From Lineus longissimus (Eukaryota; Nemertea; Pilidiophora; Heteronemertea; Lineidae): a DNA stretch of 64,000 nt. The notes beneath the pieces are model-generated. The model saw nothing but the letters and a program-made list of their open reading frames with translations, was not told the DNA's origin and ran no database searches. The translations under genes and the position numbers were made by a program. This document shows, in pieces, positions 25,543-40,595 of this stretch (the first letter of the stretch is position 1; the number at the start of each line of letters is the position of its first letter). The DNA is taken from NCBI RefSeq assembly GCF_910592395.1, contig NC_088315.1, positions 2,358,501-2,422,500 on the forward strand, read 5' to 3'.

Positions 25543-25661
25543 GGGGGCAGATCCAGGTTAAGAGAAAGAGGGGGAGCCTTGGCTCTTCACACTCATGATC
25601 AATTTTCAAGAGGTGCATGCCCACTGCGCTCCCGTTGATGCACCCATTTGGATCTGCCCCC
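25543..25661. mobile_element. Short MITE-like element with 13 bp inverted ends
   Basis: GGGGGCAGATCCA at 25543-25555 is repeated as its exact reverse complement at 25649-25661, enclosing about 93 bases. Ends built on GGGGCnGATCCA are common in small invertebrate DNA transposons. No target-site duplication is obvious. Confidence 0.55.
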
Positions 25662-28600
25662 AAGCTGCTTCATGCCTTCTTGGAGCAAACCAAAACCAAG
25701 AGAAGAAATTAGTGAAGAAATCTTATATCTATTTCACGGATGTGGTAAGACTGTATGAGCATGGAACTCATAAACTGAGGTTCAAGAAGGGTACCAAATG
25801 TATGCAACGGCAGAGTTTATACGGCTCGACTCTGGCTTGGAAGACTATGACAGAACAACATTGATTTTGTGAGATATGGCCGTAAACGAGCTGATAACGT
25901 GTAAGCAGATATTGGGTTGTGTGGACATGACAGTTTTCTCCTTGCATGAGGTAGTTGTCTTGTCACTACATTGTTCTTCATGGGTCACGATCAAATTGAT
26001 GTGTTGTATGAGCAGATCGGTGATAGTCGCCCCAAATAGCCCTCTGTGGAGACCTGCCTCTGTGCTCCAGGAAAGATTGCTGACCCAGACTGGCGGTAAC
26101 ACCGTTATGCTAGGATATCAGCATGTTCCTCCTCCAGAGGGCAATTTCTGAATGAGATCCTTGGACAATAACCATAGCAACCTCATTTAGTGAGTGCTTG
26201 CCACCAGTTTGTACTGCAGTCATGGCGGCTTTTATTGAGATTGGCTGCTAAGGAACTGACCAAATGATTGAGATTGAAGAACAATGGGTCAGTGCTCATA
26301 AATAAGACGATCCAGTGATCCAGTCATAATAATGGATGGTTTCCTTTCTGCTATACTGATCTGGGTCTGTCTCAAAGCACGTTACGATCTCTCACTGTAA
26401 CTGGCTTCCTGAGGGGTAATCTGCTCATACCATGTTCTAGAGCTCGACCTGTGAGGGCCAAAGCAGCAACTAGTCAGGGTTGGAAATCCTGGCCCTAAGA
26501 AAGTGGTCAGGCCTCCTAACTAGGGTACCATCATTTACAACAAATGACCGCTGAGGCTGCCACATGACCAAAACAGAAACCCATCGGTTGCACTTTTGGT
26601 AATTCATAATCCAATATTTACTGTTGCAATATTAACGTAACAAACCAGTGAAGCATAAATAACTGTTATCGCATGAACAATCTTCCGTGATCAATACGAG
26701 ACCGGGGACGAAATTCATGACAAAAAGACATGACTAAATCAATTTGTGGCACAAATTGAAGAAAACCTTTCGTAAAGCTGGCGTGTGTAACACAAGCCGC
26801 GAGTCACTTCCGTGACCAAACCCAATCTGGAGAATCCATATGGCGAGCTATAACGCAAATACCCTGGAGTCACTTTTTCATGATAATATCATTTACATGT
26901 ACCAAGCTGATGATTGGATTTGGTGCACGTAATGTTGATAGAGTTACAGCCGGTTAGGGCTTGAAGCAGTTGTGGGTTGCTTGGCAGTGGATGACAGTTG
27001 AGGGCTTGAAGCGAAGGGGTTGAGGCAGTGAATGCCTGGCTTGGAGAGTGATAGTTGAGGCTAGAGATGGTTAGGTCTTGAAGACAGGTGGTTTTGGGAT
27101 GCTTGGCAAAAGTGGGGTAGGTTGCCCGAGGTATGCAAGGCTGAAACGTGTCATAGAATTGCCATAAGTGGTCATTTCTTTAGTGTGCATTAGGATGGAA
27201 GGCTGCCCAATGTCACCACGGACAATACTGCTCAAGTGCATGAAGTGGTCACAGCTTGGCATGCACGTCTCACAGCAGGTTATACGGTGTCGGAAGGAGA
27301 AATACTTCAAACCATGATTACTTTTTCAAGTTGGAAGTCTATTGCACTTCTCAGCCGAACCATTTATTGCCATGCACTGAAGAAGACTTGACACTAAACA
27401 TCAGTTCATGAGGAAGGGCAGAATGGAAATGCTTGAAAGGTTTTGACTTAGTTTTCACCAATGTTTCTGATTGGCAAATAACTCGGAGTTTTAACTCTTT
27501 CCCTTGGTTGTGTATTGTCAAGATTTGCTTCAAGCTTTGATGAACGAGGAAAATCAGGTTTTGTTGGAATTTTTTGAGGCTTTTTTTCATTTGAAGTGAG
27601 TTGGTCATGAAGAAAATTCCTCGGTTACTGTTCATTGCACAAATTCGATCAGGTTGAATGTATCGTTTTGTCGGCAACCATCTTGCCTTAAAACTGCCCA
27701 TGATCAAAGCATCGAGGAGAGTGTGTTTTCGTGTTGCTAAGCAACAAAGTGGAAGCTATCCAGGTGCGATTGTCACCGACCCTTGTCAGGGTGGTGGACG
27801 ACAGTGAACTGTTACCTGTCAAATTAATCTTTACAAAGTTTTGGATGGAATGTGGTGATAGATAACAGTGTTGCTGCCGGTAAGCTGGCCCAGTCTGTTC
27901 AAACACCATACCAACAAGAGCTCTGTCAGCATCTGGGTTACTGGTGAAACAGCAGTCGTGGTCGACATCATCATTGTCATGTCCCTCATAACTTTGATCT
28001 CTTTACATGCTGGCCCACCTACCCCATTTTTCAAGATCAATCCATTTTTAAACCGTCTTTTCTTAAACCCCAAGAAGTGCTCTTTCTGACTGTCGACATG
28101 ACTACATACTGAAAGCAACACGCATTAATACTTTCTAAGATGTCAATACCCTGGATACTAGTCTGATATTTATGTGAACCACGACCACCTGTCTGCCTAA
28201 AGCAACGGTGGAAAAGACCCTCGAATCTTCAGCGATAAATAGATGATAAGACGGCAGAACAAGTACTTTTCCATTAGAGCACTCAGGCTCCTGGCCAGAA
28301 CGGAAGCAGGCTTAAAATGAACAGGGCTGATTATAGACTTGGCTGCACTTATTATGCTCATCTTTGAGAGGCAGAGAGCTAGAGTGGGAGGAAAGTCTTG
28401 GTTAGATTTGCTGACATTTTGTATCAAGCTGAATCCAGTTGATGCCTGGTGTTGCTCTTTTGAAGACAGTACATGTATTTCAATTTTTTTATCTAGGATT
28501 TGAGCTCTTATGAAAGAAAGTAGTCTGGATATGTTGAGTAGTTTTATTTTCAAAATTTTACAAAAACATTCAAACCACTGGGATCATACTAATCGTCTCA

Positions 28601-29166
28601 CTGTTATCATCTGCCCGCTAAGGCCTCTAGTTATAAAAACATTTCTAATGAACCTAACTGTATGAATATCAAAGCAATAATAATTGCCTTTGACATGTGA
28701 CCAGTTGGTCTTGACTGATCTGACCTGTGGCCAAATATGAAAATAATTGGCCATCATCATGCAGCACTTACTTTGTAATATTAATTGCATCTTTGATCAG
28801 GAGTTCTTGGACAAATATAAAACTTCATCAAGAAGTCATGATGAGTGAGCGTGATGTTGCTTAGCCTCTTTTGTGAGAGTAAACAAGTTGGTGGGGAGAG
28901 AGGGATAGTTCAGATGGAGCTGATTATATTTGTAAAAGTTAAACTTGAGGCTTTTGTCAGCAAAGACTGTGGAAGTTTCAGATGAGCGGCTCCATCAGCA
29001 GTGTGCATCAACCTGAGCATTTTGGATCGGTACCCATTTATAAATCTAGGTCTAATAGAATATGGCAGTGAGACAAAGAGACCTGCCTCAAGTCTCATGC
29101 TGACAGACTGTAGGATTAGAACCATAGCCAAGATACCACAAGGACTCGTTTCAGTGCCACCACCTT
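25662..29166. other. Spacer with a degenerate repeat
   Basis: No recognised gene. Between about 26955 and 27115, GTT(G)AGG(G)CTTGAAG and TGCTTGGC recur three times in a loose ~55 base register, a decayed minisatellite. Confidence 0.4.
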
Positions 29167-29193
29167 GATGATGATGATGATGATGATGATGAT
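29167..29193. repeat. (GAT)9 microsatellite
   Basis: Nine perfect GAT triplets in a non-coding context. Confidence 0.95.
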
Positions 29194-32100
29194 AGTGATG
29201 AAAAGAGGGGCACCTGTTCGGTTGAGAAAATATCGGCTAATCAGGAGCCTGCAGCCACTATTAGCGAGAAATTATAGTTGTATTTAAACGTTCATGATAT
29301 CTTCAGCCAAGTGTACACCCATAATAGCGGATAATACCCATGATGGCAACTGCGGCGGAAGGCAGCCCAGGAAGAGATAACGAGAAGGGCCATTAGGAGC
29401 CATTTTATGGGGTGATCTCAGCGCTCTTGTTGAGAATGGGATGTGGAAGATCGTCTGTCTTTGGTCACTAGCATACCCTGCTATACCCTGCTATACAGAC
29501 AGGATGAACAGTCCAAAGGTTACATTCTTTGTTATTTAGGATGAACATGTGCACATTCGGATGCCACCGGTGGAGGAAGTAGCAGACAGATGTTACATTC
29601 TGTCTGCTTTAACCACTGTACCTCTGGGGGGACATTGATCCGATGGTTAAAGAACTGGTACATGCAAGGATGAAACTAATCACTAGGGTTCGGTTAGCAA
29701 TTTAGAGCGACCTCCTCCCGCATGTAACTGGTTTGTTGTCTGAGTGATTGCGCCCTCAGGGTTTGTGTTCGCCTGCGATCTGATAAGACAGAGGAGTGTA
29801 TGAGCATTGGGCGCATGATCCTCCCTGAGTGCTCGTGGCGGAGCTAGTCGACAGAATACAAACAAGTATGATCACAATATTGCATGACTGATATGTTTGG
29901 TTCAGGCGGTGTGGATCAAATGAGCAGCAAATACAGGGGTGTTCCAGATTAGATGATTTGCGGAAAATAAATGGTTTCCAGTAGTGCCAAAAACCTGGCA
30001 AGGGAGGACAGCTAAGGGGTTAAAACCACTAGCCGTTGGATCTGAAACAGATCCATCAGTGGCCAACATTGCTAAACCAGATACGTTAGTTTGGCTCGGT
30101 GGCTGTAAGGACGCTCCCATTAGTAAATGAGGTATCCACAATGACAAGGATATGACCTGAACCTTCAAAGAAGTTGCCGATGGCAATCTTGTAAAGTTCT
30201 GATTGAAGCAATATCATTTTCAATTCTTTAACCTCTAGAAAGTGAATTTCTGTTATAATCTTTGAAGTAGTGACATATCATGATAGCCATGTTTCTCGAA
30301 AACGGGTGATAACCAGAATATGCCAATCTCTGAGCTTATAAGTGCAAAACTCTCACTTTGATGTTTTATATTTGAAAACGATTAGGGTTGCAGGCATTTT
30401 AGGATATTTGCATCATCTAAACATCTTAACTCTGAATCAATTCCCACTTCAAACTTGTTTTTGTTCCAATATAAAAACCTTTCTACCAGACTTATGCAGA
30501 CGGAAAGTATGGAAATAACATTTGGTATTCTCCATGGTTTTGTGTCACATTTAGACAGAAGAGCAGTGATTTATCCAACAGGTATAAAAAAAGACAAGAT
30601 ATTCTTGCAGAAAAAACACTCACTTTGTTGTGACAGCGGCAGAATGAAGACCCAAACACTGGCTCTGTTATGAGACCAGGCCATTAACCAAGCATCCATC
30701 TTCATCTAGCCGACATCATATACAATAGTACCTTTATTACAGCAGTAATAATCTCCCATCTTGGACACGAGGTACAAAGACATCCCGATCGAAGAAGTGT
30801 GAGGACATTAGGCATCCATTTTGGCTCCGTCAGAGATTACCATGAATTATTGATATCGGGATGAAGGTTGGTGATAAACATGAAATATGGATGCTCCAGA
30901 GACTCAGCTGCAATCTCAGATATGGACCGCATATTATGTGGAATGGTTTCACCACCTTTAGCATAATGGAGAGAATAATCAGATGTGGGATAAAGCCCGC
31001 ATGGTATAACCACCGAGGAAGAAGCACATGTAGGAAATCATGATGTTAGGGGTGCAGTATGTGAACAGCTAAACCCATGACATGACCAAACATCAAACAA
31101 TTTCCTTTTGTTTACTGATGATTGGGAATTTCAAACTCCCGAACGTGACTTTTTCAACCACCAAAGGAAGTAATTGGGCAAATAAAGAAAGCTTTCCCTT
31201 TATTGTCTGCCAAACATGACTCTCTCAGGAGTTAGAGGGTCATCTTCCACTTTTGGATTAGCCTTCCTGACTGCTGGTGAATCGAACAGAGGGAACACCC
31301 TAGAAATGGTGAAGAAAGCAAATGTTATCAGTTGGAAACTGGACCCTGATAGAATGATAAATTGGTAGTCAAGCGACATGGCTGTAAAGGGTTTGCCATA
31401 AACCGATTGTTCTATCCTGTTCCGATGCCATTGGGCTTTAGTACGGACTGTGCCTTTCGTGGTGCGAATTCTAAATGATCCAAAGGGTCATTTAGGGATA
31501 GCAGGCAGACCATAACCTGACCACCCGTCAGAAAGAATGGCCGGTAGTGTGACTATGGCTACTTCTGATATCTGCCAATCGGTTTATTGCATTTTTGTGC
31601 AGGACCTCAAAAACTGCCGATTCGGGCTTACGGTACAGTATATTGCTTTTGATATTTGCCAAGTCACCTCACTTCAATTTCACAAGCTTCAGAAGAGAAG
31701 CAAAAGCTAAGATTCCTTGTAGCTGGTGTTGATGATGCAAACAGAGACCCCATCCTCGTGAAAACATGAATAGCTTGTGATGGACTTATCCCCTTGGCTG
31801 AAAACAGCATCTCTGGCCAATTACCCCAACTTGCTCCAAACTTCGGTAGCACACAACACTGAATGCTTTCCAGAGCACTTAGGAAGGAGCTCTATTATCT
31901 TTACCAGTTCATGTCTTGAGGCTAGACGTAGATAAACACCAGAAATATTGCTCTTCTCCTAACAGCATCACCTGTACTCCAAAAACTAAAACAGATAGAC
32001 GAGATAAAAGTAGAAATCGCACCTGAAATGGTGAGAAACGAAATGTGATTTTTGGTCGATTTGTTAAAATTGAGACGTGATTGTCAAGGTTTATGGTGGA

Positions 32101-33795
32101 AAGAAGCCATATGAAGCAATTATGTGTGGGTATTTGAGGTGTTACTTGTTCAAGTTTATGCCTATTCTCAGATGTCCTAAACTGAAACCTGTTTTGGAGT
32201 AAAATTTTGGAAAAGAATACTTTGCCATTGTGGACAGGGATCTGGCAGTGAAAGAGTTAAGCCAGCCCAAAGCGGCAAATTCGATATCAACAACGTAGCC
32301 TATTAATCAATCTAAGTATCACTCGCACCATGGAAAAAATGGTTACGAAATTTGTCCCAAAAACGACACATTTGACACTAAGTGAGCATCTTATCGGCAA
32401 ATTATTGTCACCTGGACATTCACACGATGAGGCTGCAACGTTTTTACATGGGAGATCCATTAACTCTGCTGATGGGTGAACGTTTATCTACTTTTATACC
32501 TAACAAGAAAACTCAATCAGTTGGAAGTGTACCAAGTGGAAGTCTGTTGCAAGATTTCATACTCTCAGGACTATCTTGCAAGTTTTTCAAATAAGATGTC
32601 GCTGACAGTCGTCTCTATCTCACAGTACATACTAGGCACTTCACACTTTAATCAAGAATGTGACTCTGGCTGAATCCAAAATAACTGAGGGCGCTAACTG
32701 TGCAAACTGGTCACTCCAAGACTATACATTTGACCTTCCAGTTCTTGCCTATAGTCCCAAAGTGACATGAAAAAAGTTTTTTTTATGAAGTCATCCTAAC
32801 TGGTCAACTTTCATTCAATTTCAGTAGAGAGCTTGACATTTTGAAGCTGTTTTGATGACTATTTTCTCACTTTTCTTTTCTTTGAAAAGTACATCTGACC
32901 TTTCTGAAACTGTGTGAAATTGCTCAGATAGTATCCTACTTTGAAATGGGCGTGGGAGGAGGAGGTGTACTGGAATTATAACAAGAGAAGTACTTTTGTA
33001 TAATTAACATCAAGATCTCATATGCCACGTACTGTTTAAAAACATCTAGTACAGAGCATCTCAGAAGTACTCTTTGGCGAGGGGTTTCATGAGGGACACC
33101 GAAGCAGTTTGAATATGCTAATGATTTGATGGGTCTAGTTCGGCACATACAGAGAATTGACGTAGTGAGTCCTTCGAAATCTAATCGGAGGAATATCTCC
33201 GCAAAAACAATTGAGCAAACTGTGACCCTATAAATTCAGACAAAATTCATCAAATTCATCACAATTTTGCAATATTTTTGACGAAACTGCAGAAGTGATG
33301 TTTTGAATTGCTCCTTGAATTAAACCATCCTTCACCAATCAAGCGTGGCATATGCAGTGTAGCAAAGTTGCTCGATATTTTTGATCGAATTGCGGCAGAT
33401 TCATTGAATTGTTTATTGGGATTCTCCATCCATCGCCATGACGATATGATCGAAAATGTAGAATTATCTGACGATTTCCTTCCGCCACATTTCAAGGTAA
33501 TGTAAGGCTTCTCTTTTCTATTCCACCAATGCTGACCACGTTTCTCTGTACATTCGTGTGTACACTTTCACAAAATCTACTGGCGATTCAGTTGAGATTT
33601 GAACTGGAATTGATTTAACGTTTTCTCTTGGTTTCCAATACGGTCTCCAATATGGTCAGCCATGGATGACCAATAGTTGGCAAGACAGATGACGGAGATA
33701 TTCCATTAAGTTCTATTAATGCGCTTGCGATCTTAACATGTGGTGTGGTGTCCAAATACGAAGGCTCCAATACCGGTAATTTGAAATCTGCTCTG
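29194..33795. other. Spacer without a supported gene
   Basis: No recognised gene. A plus-strand frame open from 33299 to 33495 ends in AAG followed by GTAATG, a plausible donor, but it has no ATG and no clear acceptor. It is left uncalled. Confidence 0.4.
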
Positions 33796-33960
33796 CCTTG
33801 AGGTGGTTAAGTGGTTAAGTAACGTGCTGATCAGGAGGTTGTGGGTTCGAGGCTCAGACACACCATGGCTTCCTTGAGCAAAACACTCAACGTTACTTTG
33901 CTGATATCGATCAGTACCAGCCTTAAAGAGAGATTCATTGCAAAAGATCTGAAATCAAAC
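33796..33960 (+). mobile_element. tRNA-derived SINE remnant
   Basis: A pol III A box, TGGTTAAGTGG (33804-33814), is followed 30 bases later by a B box, GGTTCGAGGCTC (33844-33855), the spacing of a tRNA promoter. Directly downstream is CCTTGAGCAAAACACTCAAC, the kind of conserved tRNA-unrelated domain seen in marine invertebrate SINEs. The region does not fold as a proper tRNA gene. The 3' end is not clearly defined. Confidence 0.65.
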
Positions 33961-36900
33961 CTGAAATGTCAGCGGCGTCTACATCTGATAAATATTGTCA
34001 TGTGCTACCTGATTTCCTCAGGGAGGGACGTGCAATCTGCTGTTCCTCATAAAGTAAAACCAGAATTGGAATTTTATCTCCAAGTTTGATTTATGCGTGT
34101 GGCTTCTGGCTGCAGGGAGAGTAATGAGAAAGTTACAATCTTGGATGAAGGCGTCGCATGCTTTATGACGTCCGATAACAAGTTGTTGGAATTGCGTTTC
34201 TTGCAGGCAAGATGTAATCAAGCTGATTATGCCACACAGACTGTTCTGCCATGCCTTCAGATCTGAAGAAGCTACTAAATGATCAGTAAGAATATGTTAG
34301 TTGGACCCCTTACGTGCTGTTTCGGTCAGGCAGATTGTCTTCTAGGATTCCACGCCCTCCTAACTGTGGCCCTAGTGTGGAGTCTCGCAAAGGTTCCTTG
34401 CTTGACCAGATCGTTTCTGGTGGTCATTGAGATAGGATGAAGCTATCGGTAAAGCTAGTCTTAAGCGCTCTGTGATGTCTTCAAATTCACAAGCAAAAAA
34501 GTGCCACCGTTCATTCTGTCTGTCCCCGCAGATCAACCTCAACGCACCGCCCTGTCATGATCTTTACCACCGGTGCTAATTAGACGATCTGAAGCTAAAT
34601 CACAATGACACGCCTGCAAAATTGATTCTCCAAGCGACTGAAATAAATTTAATTAGATATGAATTTACAGCTGCATCTCATCGCCAGGGGACGAATGCTG
34701 GTTGCCGCTCCTATCAGAATATTCCAGATAATGGGTATAACTGTTGGCAGAGTCTACACGGATGTGATATTTCATCTCGCATGTAACTGACTTTGCCACT
34801 GGGATTTTTAACCCTTTTATATTTCATTTATTTCAAAATGATAACGAAGACGGTGCGTGTCACCAGTTTCAGGAGCCCCAGGATGTAATACAGTAAAGAG
34901 GCGTGTTTGAATGTCAACGTTTCCTATTATATCATTGCTCCTGGATTTCTGTTGAAGATCGATGTTTCTTCTAGCTTTGTGATGTGAAAATCCACTCATG
35001 CCCCAGAATTCCCCTCCCTTGGGTCCTTTTCTAATCGTCCCCTCCCCACTCACCCAACAGTGAAAATCTGCTCTAACCATGCTCAGAGTGAAATGCCTTC
35101 ATGAAAATGTCCTACTTTAAAGTGTGCTTTGTGGAGTTCTGGTGAAACGGTGCATCTTTCTTCGAAAATTTCCCCATTTCATCATCATTGAAAAAGGTTA
35201 AATTGATCCCAATAATGGCAAAATCGACTTGCCCGCGAGTGCCCCTTGGGTCTTCTTCTCACCATACTGCACATTGAACATCCAGCCAACCTTTTCTCAT
35301 TTGTGTCTTTCAGAAACTCAGCACCGGGTCCCCACGGGGTAAGTAGAAGCTTAGATAGTGATTTAAGTGTATTTGTCTAATGGTTTACAGCCATTGAACT
35401 GGCGATTCAGTCACTTAACCGACAAACCACCGAGATTCTAGACTCGGGCGATAGGATGTATCACATGATACAAGTTCATGATGGCTTCTTGAATGGAGCT
35501 GGGCCAATTCGCCTTTTGAAAGCAATAGATCTTCTCTCTCCTGATCTGTATTTTCCATTTGTTTTCGATGTCTTCCAGACAACTGTAACCTGTTGCTGAA
35601 ATGTGATACAAAATGTTTCTATCCTCAACACCTCTTCAGGCAGCATTAACAAACACTTCAAGATATCACATTTCCGGGGCAGCGGGTGTGAGCCAGTCAA
35701 TAGAATGGCCAATCACATTGATCTGTATGCACTGTGCATTAGTCCCAAACGGATTTAACGATTGATGGAATGGCTTTATCGATTTGGTATGGTTCGATGT
35801 TCAATTGGAAACCAGCGTATTGGAAATCGTTGTTCATTCGGAGAAATACTGGTTTGCGTTCAAGAGTTACGACCAGGTGATGTCTGGTCTGACATTTGAT
35901 CCAGATTCAGTCTGATCAGAAAAAACATCATCTTTCATTCCCTGGTGTCGAAACTCTTGTCAAGCATCTGACAGGCCAAAAAATTGCAATTAGTACCTCC
36001 TGATCTTTTGATCCCAAGTCCGGGTTGAAAGCATTGACTGCCATCTCTTCTCAAAAATCAGGTGCGACAGGCGGCCATTTTATCTGAAGTAACCTGCTTA
36101 GGGCGACCATTTTGTCCCAAGGTAATCTGCTCTGGGAGTGGATCACTTGAGCCAAGCACCAGTTGTGCCGTTACTGGGCTAAACGATTGTTGTGGCGCCA
36201 GCCAACAGTTGCGGGCATTGTGCAAGTAGTTAACACAGGAATGTTATGATTTCTTTTACAAGAGGTCTCATTTCCTCTAGAAACCTGTATTTCTTCTTAT
36301 TATTCTGCTGCTATAGCGGATGTAACTGAGTTCATGGCAGGCAAATGAAGATGAAATTAAAAATGAACCATGTTGTAGACCTGTCTGCTGTTTGGCAGCC
36401 AGCATTGTCCAGATAAACTGGTGTGTGGTCCAGTCTACCTCAGCCACAAGATTCATGCTACAACCATATCATCTTCTATTCAGACACGTCGAAAGGAATG
36501 AAATTATGGGATACAGTTGCATCAATTCTTGCGATCGCTTCTGCTGATTAGTGAGTTATGGATGCATTGTGTACGGAGCTTGTACAGTCTATCTGTAAGC
36601 GTGATTCCAGACATTTACATTTCCTTCAGCACTATTGGAAAAACTGAAAGTTTTCTCCAGCACAGTGAGAAGGTGGTCATAGAATCAGACTGCTTCTTGA
36701 AGCTGGTTAGCTAGAAAACTTGCCTCAACACAAAAAGGTTGTGCCTGCCGATCTTTAAATATCGGAAATTAGCAAACACACAAGGGCCTCGAGATCAAAC
36801 AGAGTGAGTCAGGATGTTGGAGGCTTATTCATGGCTTTGATTGGTGGATCAAAGCGAGGGTTTATCTGGAAACGAGCAGAACTGGAACGTTGCCTCCAGC

Positions 36901-39900
36901 AAAATGTTTAGTATTTAGATTTCTAAGCCCAGAGGGGAAGGAATTTGCATGATACAAATAACTGTATCGTTTCTGTGTGATTTGTTTAGCTTTTGTCACC
37001 AAAGCTGTTGCAAGCTCACAGCATCATGACAGGAGAACAACTTTCAGTGAAAGCCGTACATTCTCACTTCCATGACAAGTCTGCCTCCAGATTAGACCTC
37101 TCGTGGGAAGATCTACTATGACAAATTGAGTTAGCTGAGATAGCGCTATCAATTGCTGAAATTGCCAGCAGGTGGCTGCGACAAAATCTTCATCTTTTGA
37201 ATGTTAAAATGGGTTTTCTTGCTAAGAGCGTACGTCTATTAAAGTACAATCTATTAAAGTACAATCAAGGATGGATTTGTGCTGCTTTGATTTTGATTAT
37301 GAAGTTTGGACCTTCAAGGCCTGATTCCTCGTGGTCATTTTCAATTCGAAAAATCATGCTCGGCCCCAGCTGGTATTTGTTATTTCATCTTACTTTTCAT
37401 CTTAACAGGAAAATGGAGGTATCATCAAAAACCTCTGATTCAAAGGGAAAACTTAGCTGCTGTGTGCTGTGTGGGTGGATTTCTAACAGATTTTTACTCG
37501 AGTTGCCATCTCACGAAATGTGACCAGGAAATAAATCAGTACTCTGGTACGCATCAATGTTAATGAACCCGTGGGAGCGATAAGGACATGGGCCAGGTGA
37601 CAACCCGTTTACAATAAGTGCCCTCCGATAACTCTCGCATTCAATGAGACACCAGAGAGGGTGTGGAATCTTGACGAAGTCATGATTTAGTTATGAGGAG
37701 AAACTTTGCCCTTCTGAGACTGATAAAAGCAAGATATTTCAGTGGTTGTAAGCTAAAGCGCTTTATATTCCAATAAAAACCCAATGTTTATTTATCAATT
37801 GTCTTACCATAGATGATCTCTTCTCTTAGTACTATCAATCATATCTGGGAGAAGGATATTATGATGTAATAATCTTTGGTAGAACCCATTGGGGAACATG
37901 ACACGTTTGTTAATCATGAGGCATTAACTCTCAAAGGAGTAGCAGTACATTGGAAATATTCCAGTCGATTAATCAGTGATTTTGGCAAATAACATTGTCT
38001 AGCAATTTCATTAGGCTTTCACCTCTTGGGATGTTTCTTTCAAGTAATCTCAATTTGACGTTTCTGGAAATCGTTGCCGGTCAAGATAGGTGATTCACAA
38101 GTCTTAAGGAGAAAATCTACATCCATGAATATTTTCGTTTCAAATCCTTGTCAGTATCCATTTGTGCCATGTTAAAAAACACATGAAAAACCACCCAAAA
38201 CTCTGTCACATTCCCCAACCAGGTAACATTTTCTGTTGCCGTAATTCCTTGTAACTGCGTTTTTTGCCTTGTTTTGCTCAGTCACGCTACCCTCCGCCAT
38301 GTTGCACTTTTCGCTCACACGCAACAAGATGACGAACAATATCCCGGAGTCTTCAGGTATAATTTTTAACCGCATCGCTTTATCTGCGTTCCCTCTAGGG
38401 GTTCGGAGATAATTAGACAATTTTCACCCACACATTGCAAAATATTGATATTACATGCCATGAGTTCTCATGCTGCAACCAAAAAACAATGCAGTGATAT
38501 TGAAAATCGAACTTCACAACTTGTTCATCAGATAGGAGTTTGTCTTTTATAGGTTAAAGGTTTTCCATGTAGCACCTCCATGTAGTTTCATAACCTTGGA
38601 AAAAGAAAGCAGATACATCTATCATCATCATCATCAGATTGGTTTAACCTAATTATCAAGGCTTTCTCTTTACATTCATTTGTCTTGGCAATGGGTCTCA
38701 GCCACTAACTATAGCCCTAGCACAGATCACCCTTAACCACCCTTCCCCAAAGAAAGCCAAGAGCTAAGCTGAAATAGACTATCAAAGCTTTCTGGCCACT
38801 GAAGAGCAAACAGATAATGCTGATTATGGCTTGATTGTCAAGCTGTTTGAAATGAGAGTTGGAACCATTTGGCGAGGTAACATATCAAAGTAGACATTGG
38901 CACTCCTTTATGCAAAGAGGTTGATCCTATCCAATAAGGGATAATGTGGAACAGGAGAGAACCATCAAGTCTTTTGGTCCTTTAGGTTGGTGGTCATTAT
39001 GGCCTGAAGTCAAGTTTAGAAAGGCATGGAAACCCTAGCCTTATCATCATCATAGTCTACGTGGTCGAAGTATGCCTGCAAGCTTAGGAGCCGCTTGGTC
39101 TTTCTTCTGCTACTTGCGACGGAAGAAAGAAATGTCATATTGCTAAACTTGCAGGTTTCTTGAGCTCTTAAGCATAATGAGAAGTCCTGGGAGGGGTAGA
39201 AGCACTCACAGACACTAATACCTTGCATTATAGCAGTATTTGAGCTATCCGAGATGATTTTTCCGAAATGCGCTAAAGAGTGTCATACCACCATGTCATA
39301 AAAGAGATGTCATCTGAAACCAAAATGTTGAGACTGCTTGTAATCTCTGCCAGACCTCTGAAGTATGAGTCGACAAAGCCTTGTATCGATGGAGAAGGTA
39401 TAGAGAGTGGTTTTGTTTGGGATAAGATCTGATTTCAGGAGCCGCTAGTGGACAGCTACCCAATACCCTATGGGAACTGAATATGTTTTGAAAGAACAGA
39501 CTGGGCACTGAGTGTTGCATGATTTGGATGATTTTTTTGCTGATCATGACTTCGGCTGACGACTCTGTCCTAGGTATGTGTCTTGAGTCATATTTTACAA
39601 AGGGTTTCTATGCCCTCTAAACACTTTGGTGAGTCAGTGGCCAGTTGTCCACATGACTAAGGCCTGATTGTATAAGAGGATGGACATAAAGTGATGGACA
39701 AATGAAAGAGTTTTTCTGAGTTGTTTGTATAGATGTGAGAATTCCCTCAAACAATCGCAAACGTGCCGTATTTCTGTCAGAGACACTGTTACAAGAGGAG
39801 AACAATCTTTTTGGTGCCAGAAGATATTTTTATCCTTGTAATGGTGGGCAGAGGTGTTCATATTTTTCCTGCTGGTAGCAGGCGTTGGTGATATGCTTTT

Positions 39901-40595
39901 AAGCTATTGTTGGACAGGCAAGATCAGTTTTCCATGTGTCTTGAATTGAAAAATGGCCTTTTCTTTGTGATGGCAGCTGTGGATGATCTTTCACTCAACC
40001 TTGAATGTGAAATGGAGAATTGTGACACCAGTCTATGAATATCTCTAAGAAAGAGTCAACACTGCATCAGCTAAAACAGCCAAATATTGTGAACAATATC
40101 GAACTTAGATATCCTGATTCAGTTGCGCATAAATTCTCCCTCGCGAGAGTGTCGCTAATAAGTTTACACAAGCATGTCTCTTTCGAGGGACACGCCACAT
40201 GTCACCTTTTATTCCATTCCCTTGATCTCTTTACATTCTCATATCGATTTATCAAAATGTCATTGTGTCAACACTGAATCTTTGCAGGTCCATACACCAG
40301 CATAGTTCAAAGCCCATCCGGAGACAAAAAATCCCTCCAAGATTCCTCTGTAGGTTATTTCTGTGAGATATAGACATTTATACTGTTGACAGTTTTCTCT
40401 TGATTGAATAGAATGCCAGTTATATCCTGGAGGAATGATGTGCAAGGTTCTTTGATCCTTGTACAGAGAGCAACACCAACATTGATTATCAATTGTGCAA
40501 AACATCACGGCCTTGCAAAAGTAATTGTGCGTTTTTCATCATGTATTTTAACAGAAATTAAACTCAGTGTCAGTATTCGTTATCTCTCCAAAGAC

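Noticed and set aside
27351-28553. Cluster of 70-118 codon minus-strand frames
   Set aside because: No shared phase, no strong splice sites linking them and no known domain.
33299-33495. Open plus-strand frame ending at a possible donor
   Set aside because: It has no ATG and no convincing acceptor, and the product is unrecognised.
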